Positions 7,475 to 14,993 of a stretch of 34,490 nt of DNA are shown one piece after another. Below the pieces are notes generated by a model, which saw only the letters and a program-made list of their open reading frames with translations, had not been told where the DNA came from and did no database searches. Source of the DNA: Pseudoneobacillus rhizosphaerae (lineage in GTDB: Bacteria > Bacillota > Bacilli > Bacillales > Cytobacillaceae); assembly GCF_917563885.1 (NCBI RefSeq), contig NZ_CAKJTG010000029.1, positions 13,459 to 47,948 on the forward strand, in the 5' to 3' direction. Position 1 is the first letter of the stretch. Each line of letters starts with the position of its first letter. A program made the translations under genes and the position numbers.

Positions 7475-8359
7475 CTAACCTCCGAATGAATACATTGGTA
7501 CCCCTTTTACACCTGTTTGAATTCTAAAAAGCCCTCCTGCTAATGGGTATTTCTCCAATACTTCTTCTGAAAGTCCGATTCTGGCCGTAGTAACATATAA
7601 TTCATCCATATTCTCTCCTCCAAATGAACATGAGGTCACGATAGGTGCTGGAATTGGAATTGAATTTAGTAGTTCTCCAGTAATTGGATCCCATCTCGTT
7701 ACTTGGTACCCTCCCCAATGCGCTACCCAAAGCATACCTTCCATATCGGATGTCATTCCATCTGGATTGCCTGTTTTTGGCGGGATGTTCACCACGACTC
7801 GTCTATTTTGAATACTTCCTGTTTCTTGATTAAAATCAAAAGCTACGATTTGGAGCGTTGGAGTATCAATATAATACATCGTTTTATTGTCTGGACTCCA
7901 GGTAATCCCATTTGAAACGGTTACGTTCTCAACCATTTTTCGAACAGTATGGTCTAAATCTAAGCAGTACAAGCTGCCAGCACCTTCCGTTTCGTTACCT
8001 TCCATCGTTCCAGCCCAAAACCTACCTGCACTATCGCATTTCCCATCGTTAAATTGGTTATTAGGGAAGTGTTTTTCAGGATGCGCAATGGGTGTAAGCT
8101 GCTCAGACATAATATCCATTAAATAAAATCCATCTCTCAATGCCAGCACAAATCCACCCGATTTTCTTGGAACAGCAGCACCTACATTTTGATCAACGAC
8201 AATCGTTCGGTTCCTTTTCGAATCTGGGTAAAAAATATGGACTTTTTGCTCGACGATATCAATCCAGGATAACCATCTTTTCTCGTTATCCCAAGAAGGG
8301 CCTTCACCTAAAGTAGCTTTACTATCCAATATTAACTCAACTTGATACTGATTCTTCAC
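7475..8359 (-). CDS. SMP-30/gluconolactonase/LRE family lactone hydrolase (YvrE-like)
   Basis: The 294-residue product is a six-bladed beta-propeller of the SMP-30 family, which hydrolyses sugar lactones such as gluconolactone with a divalent metal. The expected metal ligands are visible as E19 (TLGEGPSWD), N150 (VSNGITWSPD) and D200 (GNPDGMTSD). N104 in FNDGKCD matches the substrate-side asparagine. There is no signal peptide, so it acts in the cytoplasm. The start is a GTG at 8359 behind GGGGGG. It is divergent from spoVS and no sugar-uptake or dehydrogenase gene is adjacent, so the real substrate is open. Confidence 0.88.
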   Translation of the reverse strand: MKNQYQVELILDSKATLGEGPSWDNEKRWLSWIDIVEQKVHIFYPDSKRNRTIVVDQNVGAAVPRKSGGFVLALRDGFYLMDIMSEQLTPIAHPEKHFPNNQFNDGKCDSAGRFWAGTMEGNETEGAGSLYCLDLDHTVRKMVENVTVSNGITWSPDNKTMYYIDTPTLQIVAFDFNQETGSIQNRRVVVNIPPKTGNPDGMTSDMEGMLWVAHWGGYQVTRWDPITGELLNSIPIPAPIVTSCSFGGENMDELYVTTARIGLSEEVLEKYPLAGGLFRIQTGVKGVPMYSFGG

Positions 8360-8522
8360 CCAATCCCCCCATTTCGAATATCGACATACTTAATCCTTAT
8401 GTTAACTCCGATTTTGTGAATCGATACCAATTTAGTTCTGTTTGTATTAATTTTGTATATAGTTAAAGATACGACCATTTTGTAACGTTATCTTTCTTGC
8501 AACTAAATTACAGGAGGAAAAA

Positions 8523-8801
8523 ATGTTTATGGGAAATATATTAAAAGTATCGTCCAAATCTAATCCGAATTCAGTTGCAGGGGCAATTGCGGGCTCTATT
8601 AGAGAACAAGGAACGACAGAAATTCAAGCGGTTGGAGCAGCTGCCTTAAATCAAGCAATCAAAGCCATTGCAATTGCAAGAGGATACGTTGCTCCCTCTG
8701 GAGTCAATCTAGTTTTTGTTCCTTCATTTACTGATATAGTCATCAATAATGAAAATAGAACAGCGATCAAATTAGAAATAGGTCCGAGAAAAACAAGATA
8801 A
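8523..8801 (+). CDS. spoVS: Stage V sporulation protein S
   Basis: The 92-residue product is a SpoVS-family protein, a small Alba-like nucleic acid-binding protein needed for normal progress past stage V in B. subtilis. Characteristic parts are ILKVSSKSNPNSVAGAIAGS, EIQAVGAAALNQAIKAIAIARGYVAP (in part) and RTAIKLEI. It is six residues longer than the 86-residue B. subtilis protein, mostly from MFMGN at the start. The start at 8523 follows a very strong AGGAGG. It is a single-gene unit ending at a clear terminator. I saw no convincing sigma-H promoter. Confidence 0.94.
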   Translation: MFMGNILKVSSKSNPNSVAGAIAGSIREQGTTEIQAVGAAALNQAIKAIAIARGYVAPSGVNLVFVPSFTDIVINNENRTAIKLEIGPRKTR

Positions 8802-8886
8802 TGTTCTGCTATTCTTTATGAAAAATACCCCACCTTTAAAATATTAAACCGTTCCGTTTTGAGGTGCAAATCCTGTAAATGACAAT

Positions 8887-8930
8887 GAAAAAGGCGTGCA
8901 ATCTGACAACAGATTTGACACGCCTTTTTC
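8887..8930 (+). terminator. Intrinsic terminator after spoVS
   Basis: GAAAAAGGCGTG (8887-8898) pairs perfectly with CACGCCTTTTTC (8919-8930). The inner AATCTG/CAGATT extends the stem. The A and T tracts at the two ends make it bidirectional. Confidence 0.88.
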
Positions 8931-8982
8931 ATTTATTTTGGAGTCTTTGGCAAAAATAAATTTAAATAAAGAGTGAACCATC

Positions 8983-9171
8983 AATAAGCGGAGAAATTTC
9001 CCTTAATTTCGAAATAGACCTAAAAATAGCGTAAATAGACGGAAGGATTCCGACTATTTACTCAAAAACGGCAAAAATGGGGTATTTTTCTTTGCATAAC
9101 CGGAAAACCTCAGCTTATATACCCCGAACCTAACCCTATTCCGAAGTTTAACGGAAAAATCTCCGCTTATT
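8983..9171. mobile_element. MITE-like repeat with terminal inverted repeats
   Basis: A 189-bp non-coding block begins AATAAGCGGAGA and ends TCTCCGCTTATT. The match continues imperfectly for about 24 bp on each side (AATTTCCCTTAA against ATTTTTCCGTTAA). The interior is also folded: AAATAGACGGAA near 9030 pairs with TTCCGACTATTT, and GGGGTAT pairs with ATACCCC further in. It holds no reading frame. No target-site duplication is evident. It fills the spacer between spoVS and the oxidoreductase gene. The structure is seen directly; mobility is inference. Confidence 0.65.
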
Positions 9172-9287
9172 TTAAATCACTGGTTACTAAAATTAAGGAA
9201 AAGTTTCTTACTAAACCAATTGAATTTATAGTTTTTTGGCAAAATCTATAAAACTGTGACAACAACCTTTGGTTAGGTATAATACCT

Positions 9288-10268
9288 TCACAATTTTTTA
9301 TGGTCCATACAGATGAGAACCTTCCCCTTGGCGTGTCCTTCTCCAAAATACTTAAAAGCTTCTGCCACCTGACTTAATGAATAGGTTCTATCAATCACGG
9401 GCCTTATCTTATCGGCTACAAAAAGCTCTTGTAGAAAATTTTGATCTTGCTTGTTTGGTTTATGTACAAGAATATTCATACTCTTCCCTTCCATTTTTGA
9501 AATCAAAGGTCCTAGGAACAATATTTGAGTGATTAATGACAACGAGCCGCCGACCATAACATAAGCGCCTGCTGGATTTAATAACCGTTTGTAATCGAAA
9601 ATGGACCGATTTCCGACTACATCGAGGATCAGGTCATAACATCTCCCATTTTTTAAGAGCTCTTCTTTAGAATAATCAATGACATGGTCTGCACCCATCG
9701 TCTTCAGCATATCCAACTTAACTGTGCTGTCAACACAGGTTACTTTAGCACCATATAATTTGGCAATCTGCAGTGCAAACGTACCCACGCCTCCACCGGC
9801 CCCGTTAATTAATACGGTTTGATCCTTTTGGAGCTCTCCTTTAATGAGAAGGCCTTGCAAAGCGAGGACGGCAGCTTGTGGGATGGCTGCTGCCTGATCA
9901 AATGTCATACTAGATGGTTTTAAGGACAATGCATCTTCATTTACACATACATATTCAGCAAATCCACCCCAGCCATACCAGGAAATGTCCCCGAATACCT
10001 CATCGCCTGGAAGAAGATGTTTTACGTCTCTACCAATTACTTTAACTTCCCCTGCTATGTCAGCTCCGAGTGTTTTGTATTTTGGTTTTAGCAGTCCTCC
10101 TAAACGGGTTAAAAATGGTTTACCCCTTAGAAGGTCCCAGTCCCAAGAATTCACAGATGCAGAATGGATTTTAACTAATACTTCATTTTCCTTCGGAGTA
10201 GGAATTTCTACCTCTTTGAGAGTAATAACGTCCGCCATTCCATACTTATTGTATACCATCGCTTTCAT
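9288..10268 (-). CDS. Zinc-free MDR-family alcohol/quinone oxidoreductase
   Basis: The 326-residue product is a medium-chain dehydrogenase/reductase with an N-terminal GroES-like fold (residues 1-125) and a Rossmann domain. The nucleotide-binding motif is GAGGGVGTFALQIAK, followed by VTCVDSTVKLDMLKTMGADHVIDY, typical for a reductase using NAD(P)H. The usual catalytic zinc ligands (Cys and GHE) are missing, which places it with quinone oxidoreductase-like NAD(P)-dependent enzymes. The substrate cannot be told. The ATG at 10268 follows AAAGGAG. It appears to be a single-gene unit. Confidence 0.85.
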   Translation of the reverse strand: MKAMVYNKYGMADVITLKEVEIPTPKENEVLVKIHSASVNSWDWDLLRGKPFLTRLGGLLKPKYKTLGADIAGEVKVIGRDVKHLLPGDEVFGDISWYGWGGFAEYVCVNEDALSLKPSSMTFDQAAAIPQAAVLALQGLLIKGELQKDQTVLINGAGGGVGTFALQIAKLYGAKVTCVDSTVKLDMLKTMGADHVIDYSKEELLKNGRCYDLILDVVGNRSIFDYKRLLNPAGAYVMVGGSLSLITQILFLGPLISKMEGKSMNILVHKPNKQDQNFLQELFVADKIRPVIDRTYSLSQVAEAFKYFGEGHAKGKVLICMDHKKL

Positions 10269-10454
10269 GACGATTTCTCCTTTAAACTTCCCTTTTACTT
10301 GAATAAGAAAAAGCCCTATATCTATTCAACATTGTTGTTTTCAACTTGAGATTCATTAAACTACTCCGTCCATGGAACCCTTTTCTTAATTTTACCATAT
10401 TTTACTTTGAAAAAATTTGTGTGAGGTAATACAAAGGGTGGATGAAGGAAACAA

Positions 10455-10486
10455 AAAGCGACTACCTAAAATTAAGTAATCGCTTT
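10455..10486 (-). terminator. Terminator-like hairpin
   Basis: AAAGCGACTAC pairs with GTAATCGCTTT with one mismatch. The minus strand continues CTTTTTGTTT, which suits termination of minus-strand transcripts coming from the small genes at 10747-11327. Confidence 0.65.
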
Positions 10487-10621
10487 AAGGGATGTTAATG
10501 TTTTGTCCATATATTGTATGGCTTTAATAAAATACGAACTAATTAGATTGTCCAATTTTATAAAATTTTTCATATTTGATTTTGGTTAGCTAATTTATAG
10601 GTAGATTAATCTCCATAAATG

Positions 10622-10657
10622 AAAGCCCAAACTCTTGTGAGAGAATTGGGCTTTTTA
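10622..10657. terminator. Terminator-like hairpin
   Basis: AAGCCCAA pairs with TTGGGCTT, with an inner CTCT/AGAG stem, and is followed by TTTATTT on the plus strand. On the minus strand the tail is TTTCATTTA. It lies about 90 bases beyond the stop of the 45-residue minus-strand gene. Confidence 0.65.
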
Positions 10658-10746
10658 TTTGATAAAAAGATTTGTAAAGACTAGTAAGCTGGGGTTGAAA
10701 AAACTTCTTTATGTAAAGATAGTTTTTCAAAATAAAGTCATTTCTC

Positions 10747-10884
10747 TTATTTAATCTTTATTGGAGTGACAACTGCGTATAAGCTTTCGGTTGGATCAGA
10801 TACATTCCATTCAATGATCTTAATACCTTCTCCTCCATTTTTGTCAGAGATTTCCCTTACGATGGTTACTTGTTCTTTATTCAT
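10747..10884 (-). CDS. Hypothetical 45-residue protein
   Basis: A short frame runs from ATG 10884 to TAA 10747, preceded by GGGAAGGAAG at about 8-10 bases. The product (MNKEQVTIVREISDKNGGEG, then IKIIEWNVSDPTESLYAVVT and PIKIK) has alternating polar and hydrophobic residues that suggest a small beta-sheet protein, with no membrane segment or cysteine. It follows the 117-residue gene by 89 bases on the same strand and is followed by hairpins. I do not recognise a family, but codon use and ribosome site support a real gene. Confidence 0.6.
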   Translation of the reverse strand: MNKEQVTIVREISDKNGGEGIKIIEWNVSDPTESLYAVVTPIKIK

Positions 10885-10973
10885 TGTTTTAACTTCCTTC
10901 CCTACTAATTTCTCACACAGAAGTTAATATATGATGAAGTTAGAAAAATGTGCATGTTCCAAAAAGAATAATT

Positions 10974-11327
10974 TTAAAAAGGGCTACTAAAAGATAAGCT
11001 AAGGCTTTTTAATGTAAATAGCCTCCCCCTAAGTAAAAATAAGTCATGGGCGTTATTATTTACGTATTCATCAATAACATTGATTCCTTGAATAAATAAG
11101 TCCACCAATATATGCGTGTACTTTCCATCCCAATCATACTGGTTGATTCTCCAGAGTTCATCTGCTATTAACTGGAATTTATACTCATCAATAAAAAGTT
11201 TGATTTGATACAGTTTATCTGGATTGAAACGATAACTGTTTTTATTTTCATGATTGTGTTGGACAAATTTAATGAAACCATCGATATTTTCAGACAACAT
11301 AATGGCCTTTTGCATTTCAAATTTCAT
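10974..11327 (-). CDS. Hypothetical 117-residue protein
   Basis: The product is a soluble, mostly helical protein rich in aromatic and acidic residues (LIADELWRINQYDWDGKY, LFIQGINVIDEYVNNNAHD). I see no signal peptide, membrane helix, metal motif or known domain. The ATG at 11327 has an excellent GGAGGAG ribosome site eight bases upstream. It lies between the SGNH hydrolase gene and the 45-residue gene, all on the minus strand, but spacers of about 90 bases make co-transcription uncertain. Confidence 0.65.
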   Translation of the reverse strand: MKFEMQKAIMLSENIDGFIKFVQHNHENKNSYRFNPDKLYQIKLFIDEYKFQLIADELWRINQYDWDGKYTHILVDLFIQGINVIDEYVNNNAHDLFLLRGRLFTLKSLSLSFSSPF

Positions 11328-11413
11328 TCATCCATCTCCTCCCCGTAAAAACAAAAACAATATTTAAGAAGAATGTATGATAGGAAACAAATTTCTAACA
11401 CAGCATCGATTCA

Positions 11414-12361
11414 CTAATTTATCGTTTCATTTGTAATTTCTTTTTCTTCACTAAATTCTTCTAAAAAATCTAAGACTCGTCTAGCCATAAGCTTATACCC
11501 TTTCGTATTGGGATGAAAATGATCTTCAGCTAATAAATTTTCATCGGAAGAACTAAATAAATCATTTATGGGAATATAATTCACATTTTCAAATTCTTCT
11601 GTAACAACCATTCCTGCTTCATTCCAACTTTCCATAATCATTCCTAATTGTTCAATTTCACCAAAGTAGCGTTCAAATGGATTATAAAAACCAATTAGAT
11701 AAATCTCTGCCTTTGGATTTATTTCTATTATTTTATTGAAAATGGAAGATAATCGCTCTACATATTTTACTCTTTCTTCTTGGAAAGGCTCCATATTTAG
11801 GTTAGACCAATTGTTTTGGACAACCTTCATGATGTCATTGGCGCCTATGGTTATTAAGACGATATTAGCGTCTTTGATCGCGGATTTTACTTCTTTTTTT
11901 TCCAATCGTTTTAGTAATTGATCAGTACGGTTTCCTTTTTTTCCAAAGTTTTCAATGGTGATATTTAGGTTTTGGTCTTCAAAAGTATGATCTAATATCC
12001 CAACGTAACCGCCACTCTCGGTTTCATCTCCCACACCTTGTGTAAGCGAATCACCAATGGACACAATCTTTAGATCCTTTTTGAAAAAAATGAAAACATC
12101 ATCTAAAACTGCTCTAACCTTTTCCTTAATTTCCTCTGTAATGGGTAAATTCTGATTCTCATCTGCTGCTAATTGATTACCTTCTTCTATTTGATCCTCT
12201 TCATCTGAGGTATCTTCTAAATTAATTTGTTCCTTAAGAAGTGTTGATTGACTATCAACACTCACTTGTTTCGGTTGATTGAAATTTGGAAGAAATATAT
12301 ATAAGAGGAAACAACCTAACAGCAGACAAGTAACCAAAAGCATTGCTCTTATTATCTGCAT
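11414..12361 (-). CDS. Membrane-anchored SGNH/GDSL hydrolase (YpmR-like)
   Basis: The 315-residue product has a hydrophobic N-terminal segment (residues about 5-24) that should anchor it outside the membrane. An acidic linker (about 36-70, DTSDEEDQIEEGNQ) follows, then an SGNH hydrolase domain. Catalytic blocks are GDSLTQG with nucleophile S105, GKKGNRT, ITIGANDI, and DHFHPN near residue 280 with the catalytic Asp and His. This family hydrolyses esters of lipids, acylated sugars or cell-wall components. LLLGC resembles a lipobox, but hydrophobic residues continue after the Cys, so a transmembrane anchor is more likely. The closest named relative I recall is B. subtilis YpmR; the usual ypmS neighbour is absent. 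Confidence 0.85.
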   Translation of the reverse strand: MQIIRAMLLVTCLLLGCFLLYIFLPNFNQPKQVSVDSQSTLLKEQINLEDTSDEEDQIEEGNQLAADENQNLPITEEIKEKVRAVLDDVFIFFKKDLKIVSIGDSLTQGVGDETESGGYVGILDHTFEDQNLNITIENFGKKGNRTDQLLKRLEKKEVKSAIKDANIVLITIGANDIMKVVQNNWSNLNMEPFQEERVKYVERLSSIFNKIIEINPKAEIYLIGFYNPFERYFGEIEQLGMIMESWNEAGMVVTEEFENVNYIPINDLFSSSDENLLAEDHFHPNTKGYKLMARRVLDFLEEFSEEKEITNETIN

Positions 12362-12526
12362 GTTTACATTACACCTACCATTTATATGAATTTCCTATAT
12401 TAATTAACTAGGAATCAATTTAACTATTTATCTATGTTATTAATAGTCTATTCAGTTTAACATGCATGGCAACAGATGATAAGACATCAAAATATAGAAA
12501 TAAAAGTAAACCATTGAATACAAAAA

Positions 12527-12565
12527 AATACTGACCCCTGTGTTTAAAACACAAGGGCAGTATTT
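12527..12565 (-). terminator. Intrinsic terminator of the sigma/PadR/SEDS operon
   Basis: AAATACTG, CCCCTGTGTTT and their complements AAACACAAGGG, CAGTATTT form a long stem with one mismatch and a minimal loop. The minus strand runs on into TTTTTTTG. It lies about 12 bases past the stop codon at 12577. Confidence 0.88.
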
Positions 12566-12576
12566 AGTAAATGGTG

Positions 12577-13839
12577 TTATGCGACAACCAAAAAATCCTT
12601 TCGGCGATAAACACTCAATACAACGCCAATTAATATGGCATTTAATAGCGTTGGCATGAGGCCATAGCTCATAAATGGTAAGGAGATGCCTACTAACGGG
12701 AATAGTCCTAAAGTCATGGCAATATTTGTAGCTAGCTGTGCTAAATAAAGCGCAACGGTCCCGATTAATAGGAGCTTTCCGTAGGAATCCTTTATACTAA
12801 AGCTTACGAAAATAATTCGGACTGCAAACATACTAAGGATTAGTACAAGAACAATCCCGAGAAGCCATCCATAATAATAAATGGAGGTGACAAACACGAA
12901 ACTAGTATGGGCTTCTGGTATAAATTCTCCTCCAGCAGAGTTCCCAAACCAATTTGAATTGGTTAGAATTTCATCTAACTTTAAATTGATATAGCCTGCT
13001 CCAGTCGAATAATCTTCTGGATTAAAAAACGCAAGCAATCTCACTTTTTGGTATTCATGCAAATAGTTCCATAAAATGGTTCCCAAGATGATGATGGAGC
13101 TAATCGCGATAGTAAAAATAGTCATAATTGTTTTACGATTGAGTTTGCTCCAACAAAGCATCACGAAAATCATAAGGGTATAGATATAAACGCTAGTCAT
13201 ACTGGGAAGTGCCAAAAACATAAATATTGGTACGATAAACAATCCAATAAGCTTCCATACCTTTACCTGATGATGATTGAAAAAACTTGCCCACGCTAAT
13301 AAAAAGAAAGGGATCGACATCAGATTTTCAATTGCAAGCGGTCCGACTTCAATATGAGGAACTCCATTGATGATTCGATTTGGCAGATATCTAATGGCTA
13401 GTAGAATCATCACCCCTACAGCGTAAAAAAACCATCCTCTTTTTTCCCATTTACGATAATCGACAAACATAATGCCTACCGCTACAAGTGCACCAATAAC
13501 GACAATAATAGCCTTGTGACCTATGAAGTAATCCTTATATTCAAGAGATAATAACGGCAGAAAGCCCATAAGTAGCGATAATCCTAAAAGAATGATGATC
13601 CACCAATCTACTTTTGGACGATAAAGCTGGTTCATCGAGATTCCTAATTTTGTAGGATTTCCCATCTGTTCAATTGCTTTTTCTTCCGCCTCGGTTTCTG
13701 AGCAACCTTTTTCCATCCACGTTTTCTCTGTTTCTTTTAAATGATAAGTCAATTCTTTTGCTACATAGTTCTTTGCTTCCTTCGACTTGATTTGATGGGT
13801 GACTTCCTTTAGAAAATGCTGTTTTTTACTATCTTTCAA
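12577..13839 (-). CDS. SEDS (FtsW/RodA/SpoVE) family membrane protein with N-terminal HAAS domain
   Basis: The 420-residue product begins with a soluble helical domain (about 8-70, AKELTYHLKETEKTWMEKGC, EEKAIEQMGNP) of the HAAS/permease-prefix type, which is commonly encoded next to PadR regulators. About ten membrane helices follow. They match SEDS proteins, including the ending SLPFMSYG. SEDS enzymes polymerise cell-wall glycan strands. The motif normally reading PEAHTDF(I/V)F, whose Asp is essential in FtsW and RodA, here reads PEAHTSFVF with S313 in place of Asp, and the following GEELG-like segment is YYYGW. Polymerase activity is therefore doubtful. The start overlaps the stop of the PadR gene by four bases (ATGA), so translation is coupled. 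Together with an ECF sigma factor this suggests an envelope-stress role, which is inference. Confidence 0.87.
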   Translation of the reverse strand: MKDSKKQHFLKEVTHQIKSKEAKNYVAKELTYHLKETEKTWMEKGCSETEAEEKAIEQMGNPTKLGISMNQLYRPKVDWWIIILLGLSLLMGFLPLLSLEYKDYFIGHKAIIVVIGALVAVGIMFVDYRKWEKRGWFFYAVGVMILLAIRYLPNRIINGVPHIEVGPLAIENLMSIPFFLLAWASFFNHHQVKVWKLIGLFIVPIFMFLALPSMTSVYIYTLMIFVMLCWSKLNRKTIMTIFTIAISSIIILGTILWNYLHEYQKVRLLAFFNPEDYSTGAGYINLKLDEILTNSNWFGNSAGGEFIPEAHTSFVFVTSIYYYGWLLGIVLVLILSMFAVRIIFVSFSIKDSYGKLLLIGTVALYLAQLATNIAMTLGLFPLVGISLPFMSYGLMPTLLNAILIGVVLSVYRRKDFLVVA

Positions 13840-14252
13840 TCATGCCACCCCTCTACTAGTTCCCTGAACACAACCTGTTGCTTTGTTTGCTGATTCTCCG
13901 CTTTCTTTAATCGTTTTTTTCCTCGTTCATTTAACTCATAAAATTTTCCGTCAGTGGCATCCCAATTGGAGCGTAAACATCCAGATTGCTCCAAACTATG
14001 TAATAAGGTATATAGCTCACCTTCATTATTCTCAAATTTTCTGATACCACGCCCACGTAAATGGATTGTTAATTCATAGCCTGTTTTAGCATGAACGAGT
14101 AGCTGCATGACGGCCAGTTGGATATCTTCTTCTCTTTCATTTCCTTGATTCATTTTTTCAAAAATGTTCGTTCGATGCTTTTCCGTAAAGGTTACATCCT
14201 TAAAAGTTCGTTGGTCCATCAGCTTTTTTAAGTTTTTTAACCTTTCTTCCAT
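13836..14252 (-). CDS. PadR-family winged-helix transcriptional regulator
   Basis: The 138-residue product has a PadR-like winged helix in its central part (about 45-115): AVMQLLVHAKTGYELTIHLR, then EGELYTLLHSLEQSGCLRSN and KFYELNERGKKRLKKAE. A 40-residue N-terminal extension (LKKLMDQRTFKDVTFTEKHR) precedes it and a short C-terminal helix ends it, which is less than the usual dimerisation domain. PadR proteins are usually repressors of nearby genes. It overlaps the sigma gene by one base (TAATG) and the SEDS gene by four, so the three proteins are made together. It may sense a signal through the HAAS-containing membrane partner; that is an inference from the common PadR-HAAS gene pairing. Confidence 0.83.
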   Translation of the reverse strand: MEERLKNLKKLMDQRTFKDVTFTEKHRTNIFEKMNQGNEREEDIQLAVMQLLVHAKTGYELTIHLRGRGIRKFENNEGELYTLLHSLEQSGCLRSNWDATDGKFYELNERGKKRLKKAENQQTKQQVVFRELVEGWHD

Positions 14253-14788
14253 TACGATTCCTCCAATTTTACTTTCAATAGTTCTTTGGCACGTCGAAGT
14301 CTTGTTTTGACTGTATTCTCCCCTGTGCCGGTTAGGTCGGCTATTTCCTTAATTGGCAATTCCTCATAATAAAATAGGTAAATGACTTCCCTATATTTCA
14401 TCGGAAGCATCATAATCGAATGGATTAGCTGATCATCCTCATCTTTTTGGAGGACAGCCTCCTCAACCTTACTGATTGATGCGTTGCTAATATGCTCTTT
14501 ATCACCATTAAACACAACGTTTTTGTTATACCAGCTTCTTAAAAAATCCTTGCAATGATTCATCGCAATTCTCCACAACCATGTCTTGAGCTTAGATTTG
14601 CCATTAAAGGTATCAAGTGACTTGTAGCATTTCACAAATATATCTTGCGTCAAATCCTCCGCAAGTGTTTTATCTTTTACATAGGAATACACAAGCTGTA
14701 ATACCTCTTGGCCATACAGTTTCATTAGTTCATCTAATAGGACCTCTTTATCCTCTGTTTCAAATGCAGCAGTCAAAATCTCTTCCAC
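14252..14788 (-). CDS. ECF-type RNA polymerase sigma factor
   Basis: The product is an extracytoplasmic-function sigma factor with region 2 (YSYVKDKTLAEDLTQDIFVK, GKSKLKTWLWRIAMNHCKD) and region 4 (LPMKYREVIYLFYYEELPIK, EIADLTGTGENTVKTRLRRA), joined by a variable linker. Region 4 should read the -35 element and region 2 the -10. The chosen start is the GTG at 14788, nine bases after AAGGAGG (14800-14806). An ATG at 14809 would add seven residues, but it has no ribosome site and would lie at about +1 of the likely promoter. The length is then 178 residues. No separate anti-sigma gene follows; instead a PadR-like regulator and a SEDS/HAAS membrane protein overlap in sequence. The membrane protein could serve as anti-sigma or sensor, which is speculative. 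Confidence 0.9.
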   Translation of the reverse strand: MEEILTAAFETEDKEVLLDELMKLYGQEVLQLVYSYVKDKTLAEDLTQDIFVKCYKSLDTFNGKSKLKTWLWRIAMNHCKDFLRSWYNKNVVFNGDKEHISNASISKVEEAVLQKDEDDQLIHSIMMLPMKYREVIYLFYYEELPIKEIADLTGTGENTVKTRLRRAKELLKVKLEES

Positions 14789-14815
14789 AAAGACGTCCCT
14801 CCTTTCCATAGCTTA

Positions 14816-14844
14816 GACGAAATGCTCCATTAAGAAGTTTTTAA
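14816..14844 (-). promoter_or_regulatory. Candidate ECF-type self-recognised promoter
   Basis: On the minus strand, TTAAAAACTT (14844-14835) precedes CGTC (14819-14816) with 15 bases between, close to the Bacillus ECF pattern of an AAC-containing -35 and a CGTC -10. Transcription would start near 14808, directly ahead of AAGGAGG and the GTG start of the sigma gene. This supports autoregulation and the shorter start. Confidence 0.6.
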
Positions 14845-14903
14845 AATGAAAAAAATTTTAGAAAAAGAATACCAACATTAAGTTTTAATAGAGACTATAA
14901 GAA

Positions 14904-14945
14904 AAAAGTTCGAAGAAAAATACAATCATTTTTCTTCGAACTTTT
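14904..14945. terminator. Bidirectional intrinsic terminator
   Basis: AAAAGTTCGAAGAAAAA and TTTTTCTTCGAACTTTT form a perfect 17-bp stem with an eight-base loop. It ends the MATE pump transcript (minus strand) and insulates it from the ECF operon. Confidence 0.9.
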
Positions 14946-14993
14946 CATTTTTAGAGCTAATAAGACTAGCCATTTTTCTCAAAAACACCTATT

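Larger units (their letters stand above)
10269..10746. other. 478-bp spacer with two hairpins, no convincing gene
   Basis: This stretch contains two terminator-like hairpins (listed separately) and otherwise AT-rich DNA. A 33-codon minus-strand frame (10573 to 10472) has no ribosome site and ends inside a hairpin, so it was not called. A promoter for the oxidoreductase gene must lie near 10290-10400, but no hexamer pair stands out. Confidence 0.6.

Noticed and set aside
10472-10573. 33-residue minus-strand frame (MKNFIKLDNLISS...)
   Set aside because: It has no ribosome site and its end lies inside a terminator-like hairpin.
11414-12361. Lipoprotein signal (LLLGC) in the SGNH hydrolase
   Set aside because: The residues after the Cys stay hydrophobic, which fits a transmembrane anchor better than a lipid-modified Cys.
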